DNA of 64,000 bases from Microbulbifer sp. THAF38 (lineage in GTDB: Bacteria; Pseudomonadota; Gammaproteobacteria; Pseudomonadales; Cellvibrionaceae). Shown one piece after another: positions 1 through 9,995 of this stretch. The notes under the pieces were generated by a model. The model saw only the letters and a program-made list of their open reading frames with translations, ran no database searches and was not told where the DNA came from. The stretch is from assembly GCF_009363535.1 (NCBI RefSeq), contig NZ_CP045369.1, positions 3,359,001 to 3,423,000 on the forward strand. The letters run 5' to 3'. Every line of letters starts with the position of its first letter. The stretch's first letter is position 1. The position numbers and the translations under genes were made by a program.

Positions 1-1186
1 GCTCAAAGCCCGCAGAAGTCGCCGCTACAGCGAGGATAGGCATGAGTAGAGTCGCAGTGGCTGTATTACTGGTAATCTCTGTAAGAAAGGTGACTCCCAG
101 GCATAAAATCACCAACATCAACCATAGTGGCATAGCGGTAAGGAAGGACAATCCATTGCCGAGCATATCGCTCAGGCCGGAAGTAGAAAACCCCTTGGCC
201 AGGGCAATGCCTCCTGCAAATAACAACAACATGCCCCAGGGTATAGTTTCCGCTGTCTGCCAGTCCAGCAAACGTCCCCCCTTGCCATTGGGGACTAGAA
301 ACATTGCCACCACTGCGGCAATAGCTACCGTACTGTCCCCCGCCGCTCCTATACCAAACCAATCGCTCCAACCACCAAATGGAGCGTTTCGGGTTACCCA
401 GAAGAAAATAGCAATGGCGAACACCAGCAAAGTGCGCTTCTCCTCTGCCCGCCAATCACCCACTTGCGGCGGTTCAATCTTATTCTGCAAGTGAACATTG
501 CGGGTAAGCCAGAGGGCCATGATCGGCAATGTCACCAGGGCAACCGGTACCCCAATCTTCATCCAGCCTAGAAAGCTAAACTCCCGGCCGGTTACTTCTT
601 CATATATCCCCATAAAAATGACATTGGGCGGTGTCCCTAGAGGCGTCCCCACCCCTCCAAGACTTGCGCCATAAGCAATTCCCAGCACCAGGGCCACGGT
701 GAGGCGCTGGTTATCTATTCGAGAGAGAATTGCCAAGGCAATGGGTAACATCATCAGGGTTGTGGCGGTATTGGAAATCCACATGCTGAGGAAGCCAGCG
801 GCCAGCATAAAACCGAGTACCAAACGCCTACCGCTGGATACCCCAAATATGCGCAACATATACAGGGCCAAGCGTTCGTGGGCACCGCTCTTTTCCAGAG
901 CTTTCGACAGGATAAAAGCACCCATCAAAAGCAGAATGACATGGCTGCCCAGGGACGCCGCAACGGTCTTGTGATCCGCAACTCCAAATAGGGGTAGAAG
1001 CACAATTGGCACCAGGGAGGTAGCGGGAATAGGGAGCGCCTCGGTTACCCACCAGGTCACGGTAAGCAGAGTGATTGCGGCAGTCACTGCAGGAAGATAC
1101 TGCATCCCAGCCAGGGTCAGAAAAATGTAAAACGCTACGGCCAGTAATGGCCCCAAAACGATAAATTGTTGCCGTGCAATCGACAT
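1..1186 (-). CDS. DASS/SLC13-family sodium:anion symporter, C-terminus cut by window edge
   Basis: An open frame runs from an ATG at 1186 to the window edge without a stop, giving about 395 residues of a protein that in this family is usually 450-500 long. The sequence is strongly hydrophobic with many membrane segments. It has the paired helix-breaking motifs typical of divalent anion:sodium symporters: SNTATTLMMLP around residue 130 and SNTATATLLMP near the visible end. The family imports dicarboxylates, citrate or sulfate with sodium; the substrate cannot be told from sequence. The gene appears monocistronic, facing away from the outer-membrane protein gene at 1590. The start fits the family N-terminus, with the first hydrophobic segment following within about ten residues. 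The family call is firm; the substrate is not. Confidence 0.85.
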   Translation of the reverse strand, partial: MSIARQQFIVLGPLLAVAFYIFLTLAGMQYLPAVTAAITLLTVTWWVTEALPIPATSLVPIVLLPLFGVADHKTVAASLGSHVILLLMGAFILSKALEKSGAHERLALYMLRIFGVSSGRRLVLGFMLAAGFLSMWISNTATTLMMLPIALAILSRIDNQRLTVALVLGIAYGASLGGVGTPLGTPPNVIFMGIYEEVTGREFSFLGWMKIGVPVALVTLPIMALWLTRNVHLQNKIEPPQVGDWRAEEKRTLLVFAIAIFFWVTRNAPFGGWSDWFGIGAAGDSTVAIAAVVAMFLVPNGKGGRLLDWQTAETIPWGMLLLFAGGIALAKGFSTSGLSDMLGNGLSFLTAMPLWLMLVILCLGVTFLTEITSNTATATLLMPILAVAATSAGFE

Positions 1187-1589
1187 ACCAGCCCCCAATC
1201 TCCCCCCTAACCAGAAGGGTTAACATTCTTATTGATTTATTCCCCAGGCAAATTTGATTGGCAGAGGTACCACTCAGTCTCTGGGAGCTGCACAAAATAC
1301 AAGAAATCGGAAGGCTTTCGCAGCCTTAACCTGAAAAAAATAGTCAGTGCAGAGGGGGTGTTTTTACTCGAGCAGGCTTAGTAAGCATCGTTAAGTAATG
1401 TAGCGGCTGTCGCCAAAAGATTAAAACTTCTTTTGTATAGTAGAGGTACGCGAATCCACTCACATTGAGAGAGAAACCTTCTTCCCGCTCAATTGGCACA
1501 TATGTACAATACGCGCCAATCCCGACTTTACGACACATAGCACCCGGCATTCCCCAAGTGCATGTCGCCTGATTGAATTGAGGTACCCC
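1187..1589. other. Intergenic region between divergent genes
   Basis: About 400 bases separate the divergent transporter and outer-membrane protein genes and must hold both promoters. A purine-rich GAGG at 1580-1583 precedes the TTG start at 1590. No convincing operator or RNA gene was seen. Confidence 0.4.
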
Positions 1590-2264
1590 TTGAAGCAAAT
1601 TGCTCTCACCGCCCTAATCGCATTAGTAAGTACCGGCGTTTACGCAGAAGAAAAGCCCTTTTACCTAAAAGCCTCACTGGGCTATATGAAATTTGATAGC
1701 GAAGACTCCACGGCGGTAAAAGAGGATCTCAACTCAACCGGCTACGCGTTTACTTTTGGTTATCGAGTGAACGACTATATTGCCTTCGAAGGTGGCATGG
1801 CGAACCTCGGTGACATCCGCAAAGAGCATGAACGGAGCGTTCGCGGCCTCGAATGGTACTATAGCGATGATGAAATCCTTGTAGAAAACTACGATTACCA
1901 GAGTAAGCAAGAAACCAAATACAAATCCTATAACCTGGGATTAGCCCTTTCCACGCAAATCCAACAGAACCTGAATGCCGGCATTCGTTTTGGCGTCCAC
2001 CAATGGTGTGCAAATGACAGCGGTCGGGCAGAGCATTCCGGTAACCACAACTGGTATAGCCTAGATCGAGAACTCTTGGATGCGGAGTCCTTCGATAGGT
2101 CTTACAGCTGGAGCAGTAACAAGAACAGCGGCAGCAACCCATACTATGGTGCTGAAGTAAACTGGACGACCGGTGACTGGGGTATCAATCTGGAACACAC
2201 CATCTACGAGATTCAAGACGAGAAGGCCAACCTGTCTTCAGTGGGCGTGACTTATAGTTTCTAG
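1590..2264 (+). CDS. Outer-membrane beta-barrel protein, unknown function
   Basis: The product is about 225 residues with a clear signal peptide (MKQIALTALIALVSTGVYA, cleavage before EEKPF). The mature part has alternating polar and aromatic strands typical of small eight-stranded OmpA/OmpW-type porin-like barrels. It ends in VGVTYSF, the terminal aromatic residue expected of a BAM substrate. The start chosen is the TTG at 1590, because GAGG lies six bases upstream and the signal peptide begins directly there; a TTG at 1578 in the same frame is possible. The central part has many Tyr, Trp and Ser residues and one Cys. No specific family was recognised. It stands alone, followed by a hairpin at 2307-2344. 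Outer-membrane location is well supported; the role is unknown. Confidence 0.65.
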   Translation: MKQIALTALIALVSTGVYAEEKPFYLKASLGYMKFDSEDSTAVKEDLNSTGYAFTFGYRVNDYIAFEGGMANLGDIRKEHERSVRGLEWYYSDDEILVENYDYQSKQETKYKSYNLGLALSTQIQQNLNAGIRFGVHQWCANDSGRAEHSGNHNWYSLDRELLDAESFDRSYSWSSNKNSGSNPYYGAEVNWTTGDWGINLEHTIYEIQDEKANLSSVGVTYSF

Positions 2265-2306
2265 TGGTTTCCTGGCCGGCTTCTCATTAAAGCCCTTAAG
2301 CTTGAA

Positions 2307-2344
2307 CCTTGTGCGGCGGGTACTCACTAACCGCCTGCACAAGG
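2307..2344 (+). terminator. Hairpin downstream of the outer-membrane protein gene
   Basis: The arms CCTTGTGC-GGCGG and CCGCC-T-GCACAAGG pair over about 13 bp with a single bulge around a ten-base loop. No U-tract follows, so it may be an imperfect terminator or an mRNA 3' stabiliser. Its position inside the longer reading frame that begins at 2302 supports the later start of the next gene. Confidence 0.4.
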
Positions 2345-2472
2345 CCCGTCAAAATCTCCGCATAAAAATTAATCACCCCAATCACAATCTCCCCTGCTCC
2401 ACCCTGTACATCTCATTTTTATCCGGCAAACTATCGCCCTCAAAAATAACACTAAAGGGGCGGAAGGGATTC

Positions 2473-3072
2473 ATGAGTACAATACCGAATACCGTGGCGG
2501 TACTGGACAAACTGCGCTGGAATGCCCACCTGTGCAAGCACAGCCACTTCCGTGCCTCTATGAAAGGGCGCAATCTGCACGTACTCTGCGGTGTGCCGAT
2601 TGTAGTGGTGAACCTATTTCTCGGCTCCCTGTTCTTTTCCCTAATCAATGCCGAACTCCCCGACTGGACCAAGTGGAGCGGCGCCGCTCTCGCACTATTG
2701 GCCGCTTTACTGGGGGGTGTACAAACTTTCTTCAATTTCAAGAAGAACTATGAAGGGCACCGCCAGGTAGGCAATGAATACCTGGCCATTGCCAGGGAGT
2801 GTGAGCGGCTGATCGCCCTCTACTTCGATCGCATTCTCGATCTTGAGCACCTATCCAATAAAATCTCCGAGCTGAATACCCGCTACAGTGAAATCAATCA
2901 GCGGGCTGAAGAATTTATTGTCTCCGACAAGGTCTACCGTCAAGCCATGCAGATACAAAGCCAAAAATCCAGCAAGGAGCCCTCTTTAGTGGAGCGTATG
3001 CGGAATTTGCACAATACTTCTCTCGAGGAAACTAAAATAGGCTCACAGGCATCACCAATAGGGCATAATTAA
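2473..3072 (+). CDS. SLATT-domain two-TM membrane protein (orphan)
   Basis: The product is 199 residues. After an N-terminal helical stretch rich in His, Trp and basic residues there are two closely spaced membrane segments (roughly residues 38-60 and 68-90). A long charged, predicted coiled-coil cytoplasmic region follows (GNEYLAIARECERLIALY onward). This is the architecture and sequence style of SLATT domains (SMODS/SLOG-associating 2TM effectors), which act as membrane-perturbing effectors in nucleotide-signalled phage defence. The ATG at 2473 is chosen because GGAAGGGA lies just upstream and the frame before it is not protein-like. No CD-NTase, SLOG or other sensor gene lies next to it; its neighbours are a porin-like gene and an RNA methyltransferase. 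The family call rests on architecture and remembered motifs, not on a database match. A defence role is inference. Confidence 0.65.
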   Translation: MSTIPNTVAVLDKLRWNAHLCKHSHFRASMKGRNLHVLCGVPIVVVNLFLGSLFFSLINAELPDWTKWSGAALALLAALLGGVQTFFNFKKNYEGHRQVGNEYLAIARECERLIALYFDRILDLEHLSNKISELNTRYSEINQRAEEFIVSDKVYRQAMQIQSQKSSKEPSLVERMRNLHNTSLEETKIGSQASPIGHN

Positions 3073-3114
3073 GAGCCACTTAAAAAATTAGTCGTCATTT
3101 CAGCAGTGGTAACC

Positions 3115-3633
3115 ATGCAGAAAGAGCACAGCGATCACTCCCCAAGTAAACACAATTTTTCCCTTTGCTATCTAACCACCGATATTCGCACCCCTAGTAA
3201 TATCGGTGGGCTCTTTCGCATAGCCGATGCCTTAGGCATAGAGAAAATTTACCTGGCCGGAACGAGCCTGCTACCGCCTAACTCCAAGATCCGTAAGGTA
3301 TCCCGCTCAACAGAGCAGCATGTTCCCTACCAATACGAGGGTGATGCCCTGGAAGCCGTCCTGAATTTGAAGAGGGAGGGATACCGAATAATCTGCCTGG
3401 AGATCACATCTAACAGCGTTGAGCTAAGCCAGGTTCCGATCGTTGAGGGCGATAAAGTCTGCTTGGTTCTGGGATCAGAGAAAGATGGAATTTCCCCGGA
3501 ACTGCTAAAGGTCGCCGATGCAACTGTACATATTGCTATGCAGGGGGTTAACTCATCGATGAATGTTGTCTCCGCCTGCGCCATTGCCACTTATGAGATC
3601 ACCAAGAAAATTGGCTCAGACCAGGCGGGATGA
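3115..3633 (+). CDS. TrmH/SpoU-family RNA 2'-O-methyltransferase
   Basis: The product is about 172 residues, the minimal size of a SPOUT methyltransferase with no extra RNA-binding domain. The three family motifs are visible in order: NIGGLFRIADALG near residue 30, LVLGSEKDGIS near residue 120 (SAM-binding knot), and NSSMNVVSACAIATYE near residue 145. The enzyme should transfer a methyl group from SAM to a ribose 2'-OH in tRNA or rRNA. The short length resembles TrmL or small TrmH paralogues, but the target nucleotide cannot be assigned. ATG 3115 is preferred; an in-frame GTG lies at 3106 and neither has a strong Shine-Dalgarno. It follows the SLATT gene by about 40 bases, so co-transcription is possible. 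Confidence 0.85.
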   Translation: MQKEHSDHSPSKHNFSLCYLTTDIRTPSNIGGLFRIADALGIEKIYLAGTSLLPPNSKIRKVSRSTEQHVPYQYEGDALEAVLNLKREGYRIICLEITSNSVELSQVPIVEGDKVCLVLGSEKDGISPELLKVADATVHIAMQGVNSSMNVVSACAIATYEITKKIGSDQAG

Positions 3634-3691
3634 ATTGTAGGGTCAGCAGAGACTATGCAAACAGACAGGCGAAAAGTTTAGTTAACATAAA

Positions 3692-4573
3692 TCAATCGGG
3701 CACTTTTAACGTTATATTTTTCTTGTGTGCATAATCCGGATCACCACCAAGCCGGTTATTACAGTTTAAGTTATTAATCAACTGGATATCCGTGTTGCTA
3801 AGATTAAAGTCGCTTAATAAGAAGTTAGTTCTTATATGCTCTAAAGACTCCGACTTAGGCACAACAATACGGTGCTGCTGAACATTCCACTTTAAGATAA
3901 CTTGTGCCGGCGTAGCCGAATACTTTTCAGCGATCTCAGTAATCACCGGGTCCACAATTGGCTTCTCAGCCAAAGGTACCCCAGACCAGGCCCCTGTGCC
4001 CAGAGGGGACCAGCAACTAATTGCAATTTTATGGAATTGACAGTAGTCCACCAGTGGCTGCTGGGTAAAATATGGATGTAACTCTATTTGATTAATAACC
4101 GGGCGAATTTCGGCAAAAGACGCTATTTGCTCAATATCTGATTTGCGGAAGTTAGATACCCCTAAGGCTCGAACTTTCTTCTGTTGGTGGAGCGCCTCCA
4201 TCGCCTCCCAGGTTTCTCTTGTGTAAGCGGGAACAGGCCACTGGATTAAATAAAGATCCAGGTACTCCAGCTTCAAACGCTCCAAACTTCGCGCAAAAGC
4301 ATCGTGAGTTTTCTTGCCACCCTGCTCGGTATCCCAAACCTTACTGGTAATAAACAACTCTTCCCTTGGGATGCCCGACTCTTTGATCGCCCGACCCAGA
4401 GCCCGTTCATTGCCATAGACAGAGGCGGTGTCGAAGTGCCGGTAGCCAATGGCCATAGCTTTTAGGAGAACTTCTGTGACATATCCATTGTCCTGCTGCC
4501 AACTTCCTATCGCAGCCATCCCCATTCCGATCTGGGGAATCTCCACGCCATTATTTAATTCGATAAAGTACAT
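3692..4573 (-). CDS. Aldo/keto reductase with Gln at the catalytic His position
   Basis: The product is 293 residues with the aldo/keto reductase TIM-barrel order: IPQIGMGMAAIGSW at the start, GYRHFDTASVYGNE (catalytic Asp and Tyr), LFITSKVW (catalytic Lys), ALGVSNFRKSDI, and the NADPH-binding end RIVVPKSESLEHIRTNF. The fourth tetrad residue is normally His in LIHWP. Here the codon at 4241-4243 reads CAG, giving LIQWPVP with Gln111. Such a change is expected to alter or reduce carbonyl reductase activity. ATG 4573 has AAAGGA about eight bases upstream, whereas the longer frame starting at 4606 lacks support. It is convergent with the TrmH-like gene and appears monocistronic. The substrate is unknown. 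Confidence 0.9.
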   Translation of the reverse strand: MYFIELNNGVEIPQIGMGMAAIGSWQQDNGYVTEVLLKAMAIGYRHFDTASVYGNERALGRAIKESGIPREELFITSKVWDTEQGGKKTHDAFARSLERLKLEYLDLYLIQWPVPAYTRETWEAMEALHQQKKVRALGVSNFRKSDIEQIASFAEIRPVINQIELHPYFTQQPLVDYCQFHKIAISCWSPLGTGAWSGVPLAEKPIVDPVITEIAEKYSATPAQVILKWNVQQHRIVVPKSESLEHIRTNFLLSDFNLSNTDIQLINNLNCNNRLGGDPDYAHKKNITLKVPD

Positions 4574-4914
4574 ACTCGATCCTTTGCCATATACCGCAAT
4601 TGTCAATCTCAGTAATGAACAGTGGCTTCTGCTCTAGTACCACCCGGCGTTGAATGTAGATGATACAGATTTTGTCACGAAGAATATTTTCAATCAGATT
4701 GGATATCACAAAAAATTCTTAAGAAAAGAATACATTGCACTCGAAATCCGATGAGATGCAGGCATCGATTAAGAGCATACAGAGATTTATATACAGCGCA
4801 TCTCAAGAGCAAAGTATTCCTTATTTCCGACCCTGCAGTAAAAGCTGAGCATACTTTCACTAAAAATGTAGAGAATCCCAGCCATTATTTTTTCTCGAGC
4901 CTTTGAGTTTTGTG
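4574..4914. other. Intergenic region upstream of the aldo/keto reductase
   Basis: This is AT-rich DNA with no recognisable gene, repeat or terminator. It should contain the reductase promoter. Confidence 0.3.
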
Positions 4915-5238
4915 CTATTTGGGCGGTAGCGACCCGGCGAATTCCACTCCCCGATTTACCCACTCATCAAGGTCCTGCTCCACTGCATCCTCCTCCACAT
5001 AGACCATACCTTTCAGGGGACGCCCGGTGAAATCCATGGGTCGGGTATAGCGCTCCGCTAGGGCATCCTGGTAATTATCCGGCCCTACCCGCACCATTAG
5101 CTCTTCACCAACCACACCGCAAGCCATATTGCCATTTAGCATAAATGCCAGGCCGCCAAACATCTGTTTTTCAGAAAGGCCCTGACTTCCCTGTAACAAG
5201 TTGCGCACTTTTTCTGCCAAAGTTTCGTTGTACGCCAT
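4915..5238 (-). CDS. TfoX N-terminal-domain protein
   Basis: The product is 107 residues and covers only the TfoX/Sxy N-terminal domain: MAYNETLAEKVRNLL, the family-typical KQMFGGLAFMLNGNMACG, then LMVRVGP and the RPMDFTGRPLKGMVYV segment. Full-length Sxy/TfoX proteins, which help CRP switch on competence genes, have a second C-terminal domain that is absent here. Single-domain members are common in proteobacteria and their role is unclear. The start at 5238 is set by AAGGAG five bases upstream; the in-frame ATG at 5256 would add residues that the family lacks. It has no operon partner. Confidence 0.85.
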   Translation of the reverse strand: MAYNETLAEKVRNLLQGSQGLSEKQMFGGLAFMLNGNMACGVVGEELMVRVGPDNYQDALAERYTRPMDFTGRPLKGMVYVEEDAVEQDLDEWVNRGVEFAGSLPPK

Positions 5239-5715
5239 GACAATCTCCTTAATCACTTTTGCAAGGTGGGGAAAAGAATTTCAGGTACTGCTGGGATCTG
5301 CGCCAGTGGAAACGCGACAAGCGAAAGATCAATCGAAGGGGATTTGTGAGTGCTAGTCCATGCCAAACTCTCTGCATGAAGGCTAAATAACATATTGGTA
5401 ATCGATACAGATAACTGCACCATAGCGAGAAAAGTTATTTCGAATAATCGTTTAAGTGTAGCAGGAAATATCAATACTGCTTTCAGAGAAGGATTAAGAC
5501 GTCAAATATCTGCGTCAATAAACGCATAAAGATGTTTTTAACGACAAAGATGCCACTGTAAAACACCTGTCGATGAAATAGGTGAACCAAAGAAGGTTTA
5601 AGAAGCGATATTGGCAACCGTGACAGGCAGCATCTTTGTGCCACAGTAAGCCCTTTGCCAATCAAAAAAATAATTGGCACCCCGACGAAATGCCAGGGTG
5701 CCGAAGTGCGTGAAT
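5239..5715. other. Intergenic region downstream of purL
   Basis: It holds the tfoX-like promoter and the purL terminator (5663-5702). The short open frames here lack ribosome-binding sites and look non-coding. Nothing else was seen. Confidence 0.4.
5663..5702 (-). terminator. Rho-independent terminator of purL
   Basis: Read on the minus strand, GGCACCC and GGGTGCC (5696-5702 with 5676-5682) form a 7-bp stem. It is followed by AATTATTTTTTT, a clear U-tract, 14 bases beyond the purL stop. Confidence 0.8.
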
Positions 5716-8700
5716 TTAGTCGACAAACACTCGCGCGTTGCGGAACAGGCGCATCCAGCCGGAGTCCTCGCTCCACTCATCCGGTTGCCAGCTATTGCTG
5801 ACCGCACGGGCTACACGCTCAGGGTGCGGCATCATAATAGTGACACGACCATCCTCGGAACACAGAGAGGTAATGCCATTTACCGAGCCGTTGGGGTTGG
5901 CCGGGTAAGTTTGGGTAATTTCTCCTTTGTTATTCAGGTAGCGCATCGCGATGGTGCCGGAAGCTTCGCATTTCTCCAGTGCCTGCTGGTCGGCAAATTC
6001 CACACGACCTTCACCGTGGGCAACGGCAACCGGCATATAAGTGCCCGCCATATCTTTGAACAGGACGGAAGGGGAATCCTCGACACCCACCAGGGCAAAG
6101 CGCGCTTCATACTGCTCGGACAGGTTGCGCACAAAGCGCGGCCAGTGGTCGGCACCGGGAATCAACTCTTTAATCACAGAGAACATCTGGCAACCATTAC
6201 ACACCCCCAGACCGAAGGTGTCTTTACGGTTGAAGAAGCCTTCAAACTGATCGCGGGCACGTTCGTTGAACAGGATGGTCTTGGCCCACCCCTCACCGGC
6301 GCCGAGTACGTCACCGTAAGAGAAGCCACCACAGCCCACCAGGCCTTTGAACTCATCCAAGGCCACACGACCGGAAAGGATATCGCTCATATGTACGTCG
6401 ACAGCGTTAAAGCCGGCGCGATGGAAGGAGTGCGCCATCTCCACCTGGCTATTAACACCCTGCTCGCGCAGCACAGCCACTTTCGGGCGAATACCTTTGG
6501 CGATATAAGGAGCACTGATATCTTCGTTGATATCGAAGGTGAGATTCACCGATAGGCCCGGATCTTCCTGGGCAATCGCGGCAAATTCCTGCTCGGCACA
6601 CTCGGCATTATCCCGTAGGGACTGAATGCGGAAACTGGTTTCCGACCAGATCTGCTGCAGTTCAGCACGGGAGCGCTTGAAAATTTCAACACCGTTATTG
6701 GTGATGCACAGGTGTTCGTTGTTGTTCAGGTAGCCGATCTGATGCGCCGGCACACCGACAGCGGCAAAGCGCTGTACCAACATATCCGCCTCACAGGCGG
6801 GAACCTGCAGTACTGCACCCAGCTCTTCACTGAACAGTGCGGCAACGGGGTCATCACCCAATTCGTAGATTTCCACATCCATACCCACACGGCCGGCAAA
6901 GCCCATTTCCGCGAGGGTAGTGAAAAGACCGCCATCGGCGCGGTCGTGGTAGGCCATGATCAGGTCTTCATTCAGCGCTTGCTGCACCACCTCGAAGAAA
7001 CCTTTGAGTTTCTTGGCATCGTCCAGATCGGCTGGCTTATCACCCAGCGCGTTGTAGACCTGCGCCAGGCAGGAACCACCGAGGCGGTTTTTGCCGGCAC
7101 CCAGGTCGATCAGCAGCAGCTCGCTCTCACCTTTATCGGTGCACAATTGCGGGGTAACAGTTTTGCGCACATCGGTGACGGGGGTAAAGGCGGAAATAAC
7201 CAAAGACAGCGGTGCGGTAACCGCCTTCTGCTCGCCCTCTTCCTCCCAGGCAGTGCGCATAGACATGGAGTCCTTGCCCACCGGGATGGTAATCCCCAGC
7301 TCAGGGCACAGCTCCATACCTACCGCCTCGACAGTGCGATAGAGTTTTTCCTCTTCACCCGGATGGCCCGCGGCACACATCCAGTTGGCGGAGAGTTTGA
7401 TATCGGAGAGTTGCTTCACCGGGGTACAGGCGATATTGGTAATTGCCTCGCCCACCGCCAAACGGCCGGAAGCCGGCGCATCCAGCAGGGCTACCGGAGT
7501 GCGTTCACCCATGGACATGGCCTCACCGGCGTAGCTGTCATAGGCAACCGTTGTCACGGCGCAGTCCGCCACCGGCACCTGCCAGGGACCGACCATCTGA
7601 TCGCGGGATACCTGGCCGGTTACAGTGCGGTCACCGATGGTAATTAGGAAGCTCTTGCTGGCCACAGTGGGCAGGCGCAGTACGCGCTCAGCAGCTTCAT
7701 TCAAGTCGATATCCGCGGTGGAAAATGCTTCGGTTTCAACTTGGCGAGTTTCCGCCTCGCGGTGCATACGCGGCGGTTTGCCGAACAGCACAGACATGGG
7801 CAAGTCCACAGGCTTGGACTCGAACTTGGTGTCGTTCAGAAGTAGGTGCTTGTCTTCGGTGGCCTCACCGACAACGGCGAAAGGCGCACGCTCGCGTTCA
7901 CAAATTTGCTCGAAACGCTGCAGGTCTTCCGGCATGACTGCCAGTACGTAGCGCTCCTGGGATTCGTTACACCAGATTTCCAGCGGGCTCATGCCCGGCT
8001 CATCGCAGGGCACATTGCGCAACTCGAAGTTACCGCCGGTGCCGCCGTCTTTAACCAGTTCGGGGAAAGCGTTGGACAAACCGCCCGCTCCCACATCGTG
8101 GATAAAGGCGATGGGGTTTTTCTCGCCCAGCTGCCAGCACTGATCGATGACTTCCTGACAGCGACGCTCGATTTCCGGGTTCTGGCGCTGTACAGAAGCG
8201 AAATCCAGATCCTCGGAACTGGAACCACTGGCCATACTGGAAGCCGCGCCACCGCCGAGACCAATCAGCATGGCCGGGCCACCCAGCACTATCAGCTTGG
8301 CGCCAGGAGAAAACTCGGGCTTCTCAACATGCTCTTCGCGAATATTGCCATAGCCGCCGGCCAGCATAATCGGCTTGTGATAGCCGCGACGCTCACCATC
8401 GAAGTTCTCTTCAAAGGTACGGAAGTAACCGCAAATATTTGGGCGGCCAAATTCGTTATTAAATGCGGCGCCACCGATAGGTCCCTCGATCATAATATCC
8501 AGGGCGGTAACGATACGCTCAGGCTTGCCGTAGTTGGATTCCCAGGGCTGTTCCCAACCGGGGATCTGCAGGTTAGAGACAGTAAAACCAGTCAGGCCCA
8601 CTTTCGGCTTGGAACCGCGGCCAACTGCACCTTCGTCGCGAATTTCGCCACCGGCGCCAGTACCGGCACCAGAGAAGGGAGCGATTGCCGTGGGATGGTT

Positions 8701-9582
8701 ATGGGTCTCCACCTTCATCAGCAGATGGATAGCTTCGTTGCTAAAGCCATATTCCTTGCTTTCTGGATCGGGGTAAAAACGCCCAGCCACATTGCCCACA
8801 ACAACTGCAGCATTGTCGGCATAGGCGGACAGTACATTGTCTCCACCCTTGCGATAGGTATTCTTGATCATGCCGAACAGGGAGTGCGGCATTTCTTCGC
8901 CATCAATCGTCCAGGAGGCATTAAAGATCTTGTGGCGACAGTGCTCAGAGTTCGCCTGGGCGAACATCATCAGCTCTACGTCGGTGGGATTGCGATCCAA
9001 TTCCTGGAAGCTGGTGAGCAGGTAATCAATTTCATCTTCGGCCAGGGCCAGGCCCAGCGTCACATTGGCAACTTCCAGTGCCTCGCGGCCACCCTCGAGG
9101 ATATCCACACCACGCAGCGGGCGAGGCTCCTCTTCAACGAATAACTGCTCTGCCTGTTCGAGTTCGGCAAAGGCTACCTCAACCATGCGATCGTGCAGCT
9201 GGGAGGCCAATGCCTCGCGCTCGGCTTCACTCAACTCGACACCACTCAGGTAGTAGGCGACACCGCGCTCAAGCCGATGTATCTGGGTGAGACCAGCGTT
9301 GTGGGCAATATCGGTGGCCTTGGAAGACCAGGGAGAAATAGTGCCCGGGCGCGGTACCACCAGGATTAGCTCACCTTTCGGTTGGTGCTTCTCTTCGGTG
9401 GGGCCGTACTGGAGTAGTCGCTCAAGCAGCGCCATCTCCTTGTTATCCAATGCATCGCTGTCGGCAAAATGTACGAACTCGGCGTAGAGATCGTCGATAG
9501 TCGGTTGCAGCGCGCGCAGTTGGTTGAGTAGTTTTTTATGGCGGAATTTCGACAGTGCGGGAGCACCACGCAGAACTAACAT
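5716..9582 (-). CDS. purL: Phosphoribosylformylglycinamidine synthase (FGAR amidotransferase)
   Basis: This 1288-residue single-chain enzyme compares with about 1295 in E. coli. It converts FGAR, glutamine and ATP to FGAM in step four of purine synthesis. The order is an N-terminal PurS-like domain, a linker, two AIRS-type synthase halves (for example [28 protein letters not shown]) and a C-terminal class I glutaminase. The glutaminase has the nucleophile Cys1128 in [10 protein letters not shown] and the catalytic His/Glu in [10 protein letters not shown]. The start at 9582 gives [11 protein letters not shown], matching the usual enterobacterial and pseudomonad N-terminus; upstream residues of the open frame are not conserved in style. 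The gene is alone, with its own terminator, and divergent from mltF. Confidence 0.97.
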   Translation of the reverse strand: MLVLRGAPALSKFRHKKLLNQLRALQPTIDDLYAEFVHFADSDALDNKEMALLERLLQYGPTEEKHQPKGELILVVPRPGTISPWSSKATDIAHNAGLTQIHRLERGVAYYLSGVELSEAEREALASQLHDRMVEVAFAELEQAEQLFVEEEPRPLRGVDILEGGREALEVANVTLGLALAEDEIDYLLTSFQELDRNPTDVELMMFAQANSEHCRHKIFNASWTIDGEEMPHSLFGMIKNTYRKGGDNVLSAYADNAAVVVGNVAGRFYPDPESKEYGFSNEAIHLLMKVETHNHPTAIAPFSGAGTGAGGEIRDEGAVGRGSKPKVGLTGFTVSNLQIPGWEQPWESNYGKPERIVTALDIMIEGPIGGAAFNNEFGRPNICGYFRTFEENFDGERRGYHKPIMLAGGYGNIREEHVEKPEFSPGAKLIVLGGPAMLIGLGGGAASSMASGSSSEDLDFASVQRQNPEIERRCQEVIDQCWQLGEKNPIAFIHDVGAGGLSNAFPELVKDGGTGGNFELRNVPCDEPGMSPLEIWCNESQERYVLAVMPEDLQRFEQICERERAPFAVVGEATEDKHLLLNDTKFESKPVDLPMSVLFGKPPRMHREAETRQVETEAFSTADIDLNEAAERVLRLPTVASKSFLITIGDRTVTGQVSRDQMVGPWQVPVADCAVTTVAYDSYAGEAMSMGERTPVALLDAPASGRLAVGEAITNIACTPVKQLSDIKLSANWMCAAGHPGEEEKLYRTVEAVGMELCPELGITIPVGKDSMSMRTAWEEEGEQKAVTAPLSLVISAFTPVTDVRKTVTPQLCTDKGESELLLIDLGAGKNRLGGSCLAQVYNALGDKPADLDDAKKLKGFFEVVQQALNEDLIMAYHDRADGGLFTTLAEMGFAGRVGMDVEIYELGDDPVAALFSEELGAVLQVPACEADMLVQRFAAVGVPAHQIGYLNNNEHLCITNNGVEIFKRSRAELQQIWSETSFRIQSLRDNAECAEQEFAAIAQEDPGLSVNLTFDINEDISAPYIAKGIRPKVAVLREQGVNSQVEMAHSFHRAGFNAVDVHMSDILSGRVALDEFKGLVGCGGFSYGDVLGAGEGWAKTILFNERARDQFEGFFNRKDTFGLGVCNGCQMFSVIKELIPGADHWPRFVRNLSEQYEARFALVGVEDSPSVLFKDMAGTYMPVAVAHGEGRVEFADQQALEKCEASGTIAMRYLNNKGEITQTYPANPNGSVNGITSLCSEDGRVTIMMPHPERVARAVSNSWQPDEWSEDSGWMRLFRNARVFVD

Positions 9583-9995
9583 TGCGGGAGATAGCCTCTT
9601 GTCTAAATGAGAAAGATTGCGCGAAAGAAGGATCGCACAAGGCCCCGGAAATTTGAGAGGCGCAATTGTACCCGAAGCGCCGCAACTCCAACACACCTAC
9701 CCATCACTTGAGTACACATGAACTAATTAGCAATCAATATGTTCAAAAGGCGAACAAAACTGATCGTAAATTCGCTGATTTCACTAGACGCCAAAAATCT
9801 CTTACAAAAGTCTCAACAGCATTTCAAGCGCCCATGTCACAGTGCCCAAAAGCCAAATTGGGCAGATTGTCGTCAAATAATGTAAAATTGGCGGACTGTG
9901 CCAGCATTGGCGAGAAAAGCCCTGGCGGAGGTGCCCGTACCAGGCCTTAGGCATAACAGCGATAAAACCAACGGACGAGCTAGAGGGGACAGCCT
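9583..9995. other. Divergent promoter region of purL and mltF
   Basis: About 410 bases hold both promoters. A PurR-type ACGCAAACGTTTGCGT palindrome was looked for and not found. No RNA gene was recognised. Confidence 0.4.

Noticed and set aside
2302..2472. N-terminal extension of the SLATT protein
   Set aside because: It contains a hairpin and has no start signal, while ATG 2473 has a strong ribosome-binding site.
5253..5474. Open frame between tfoX-like gene and purL
   Set aside because: No ribosome-binding site and no family pattern; it likely arises by chance.
5674..9144. Several long open frames opposite purL
   Set aside because: They overlap the conserved enzyme and have no start signals or family motifs.
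9583..9995. PurR operator upstream of purL
   Set aside because: No sequence near the PurR consensus palindrome was seen.
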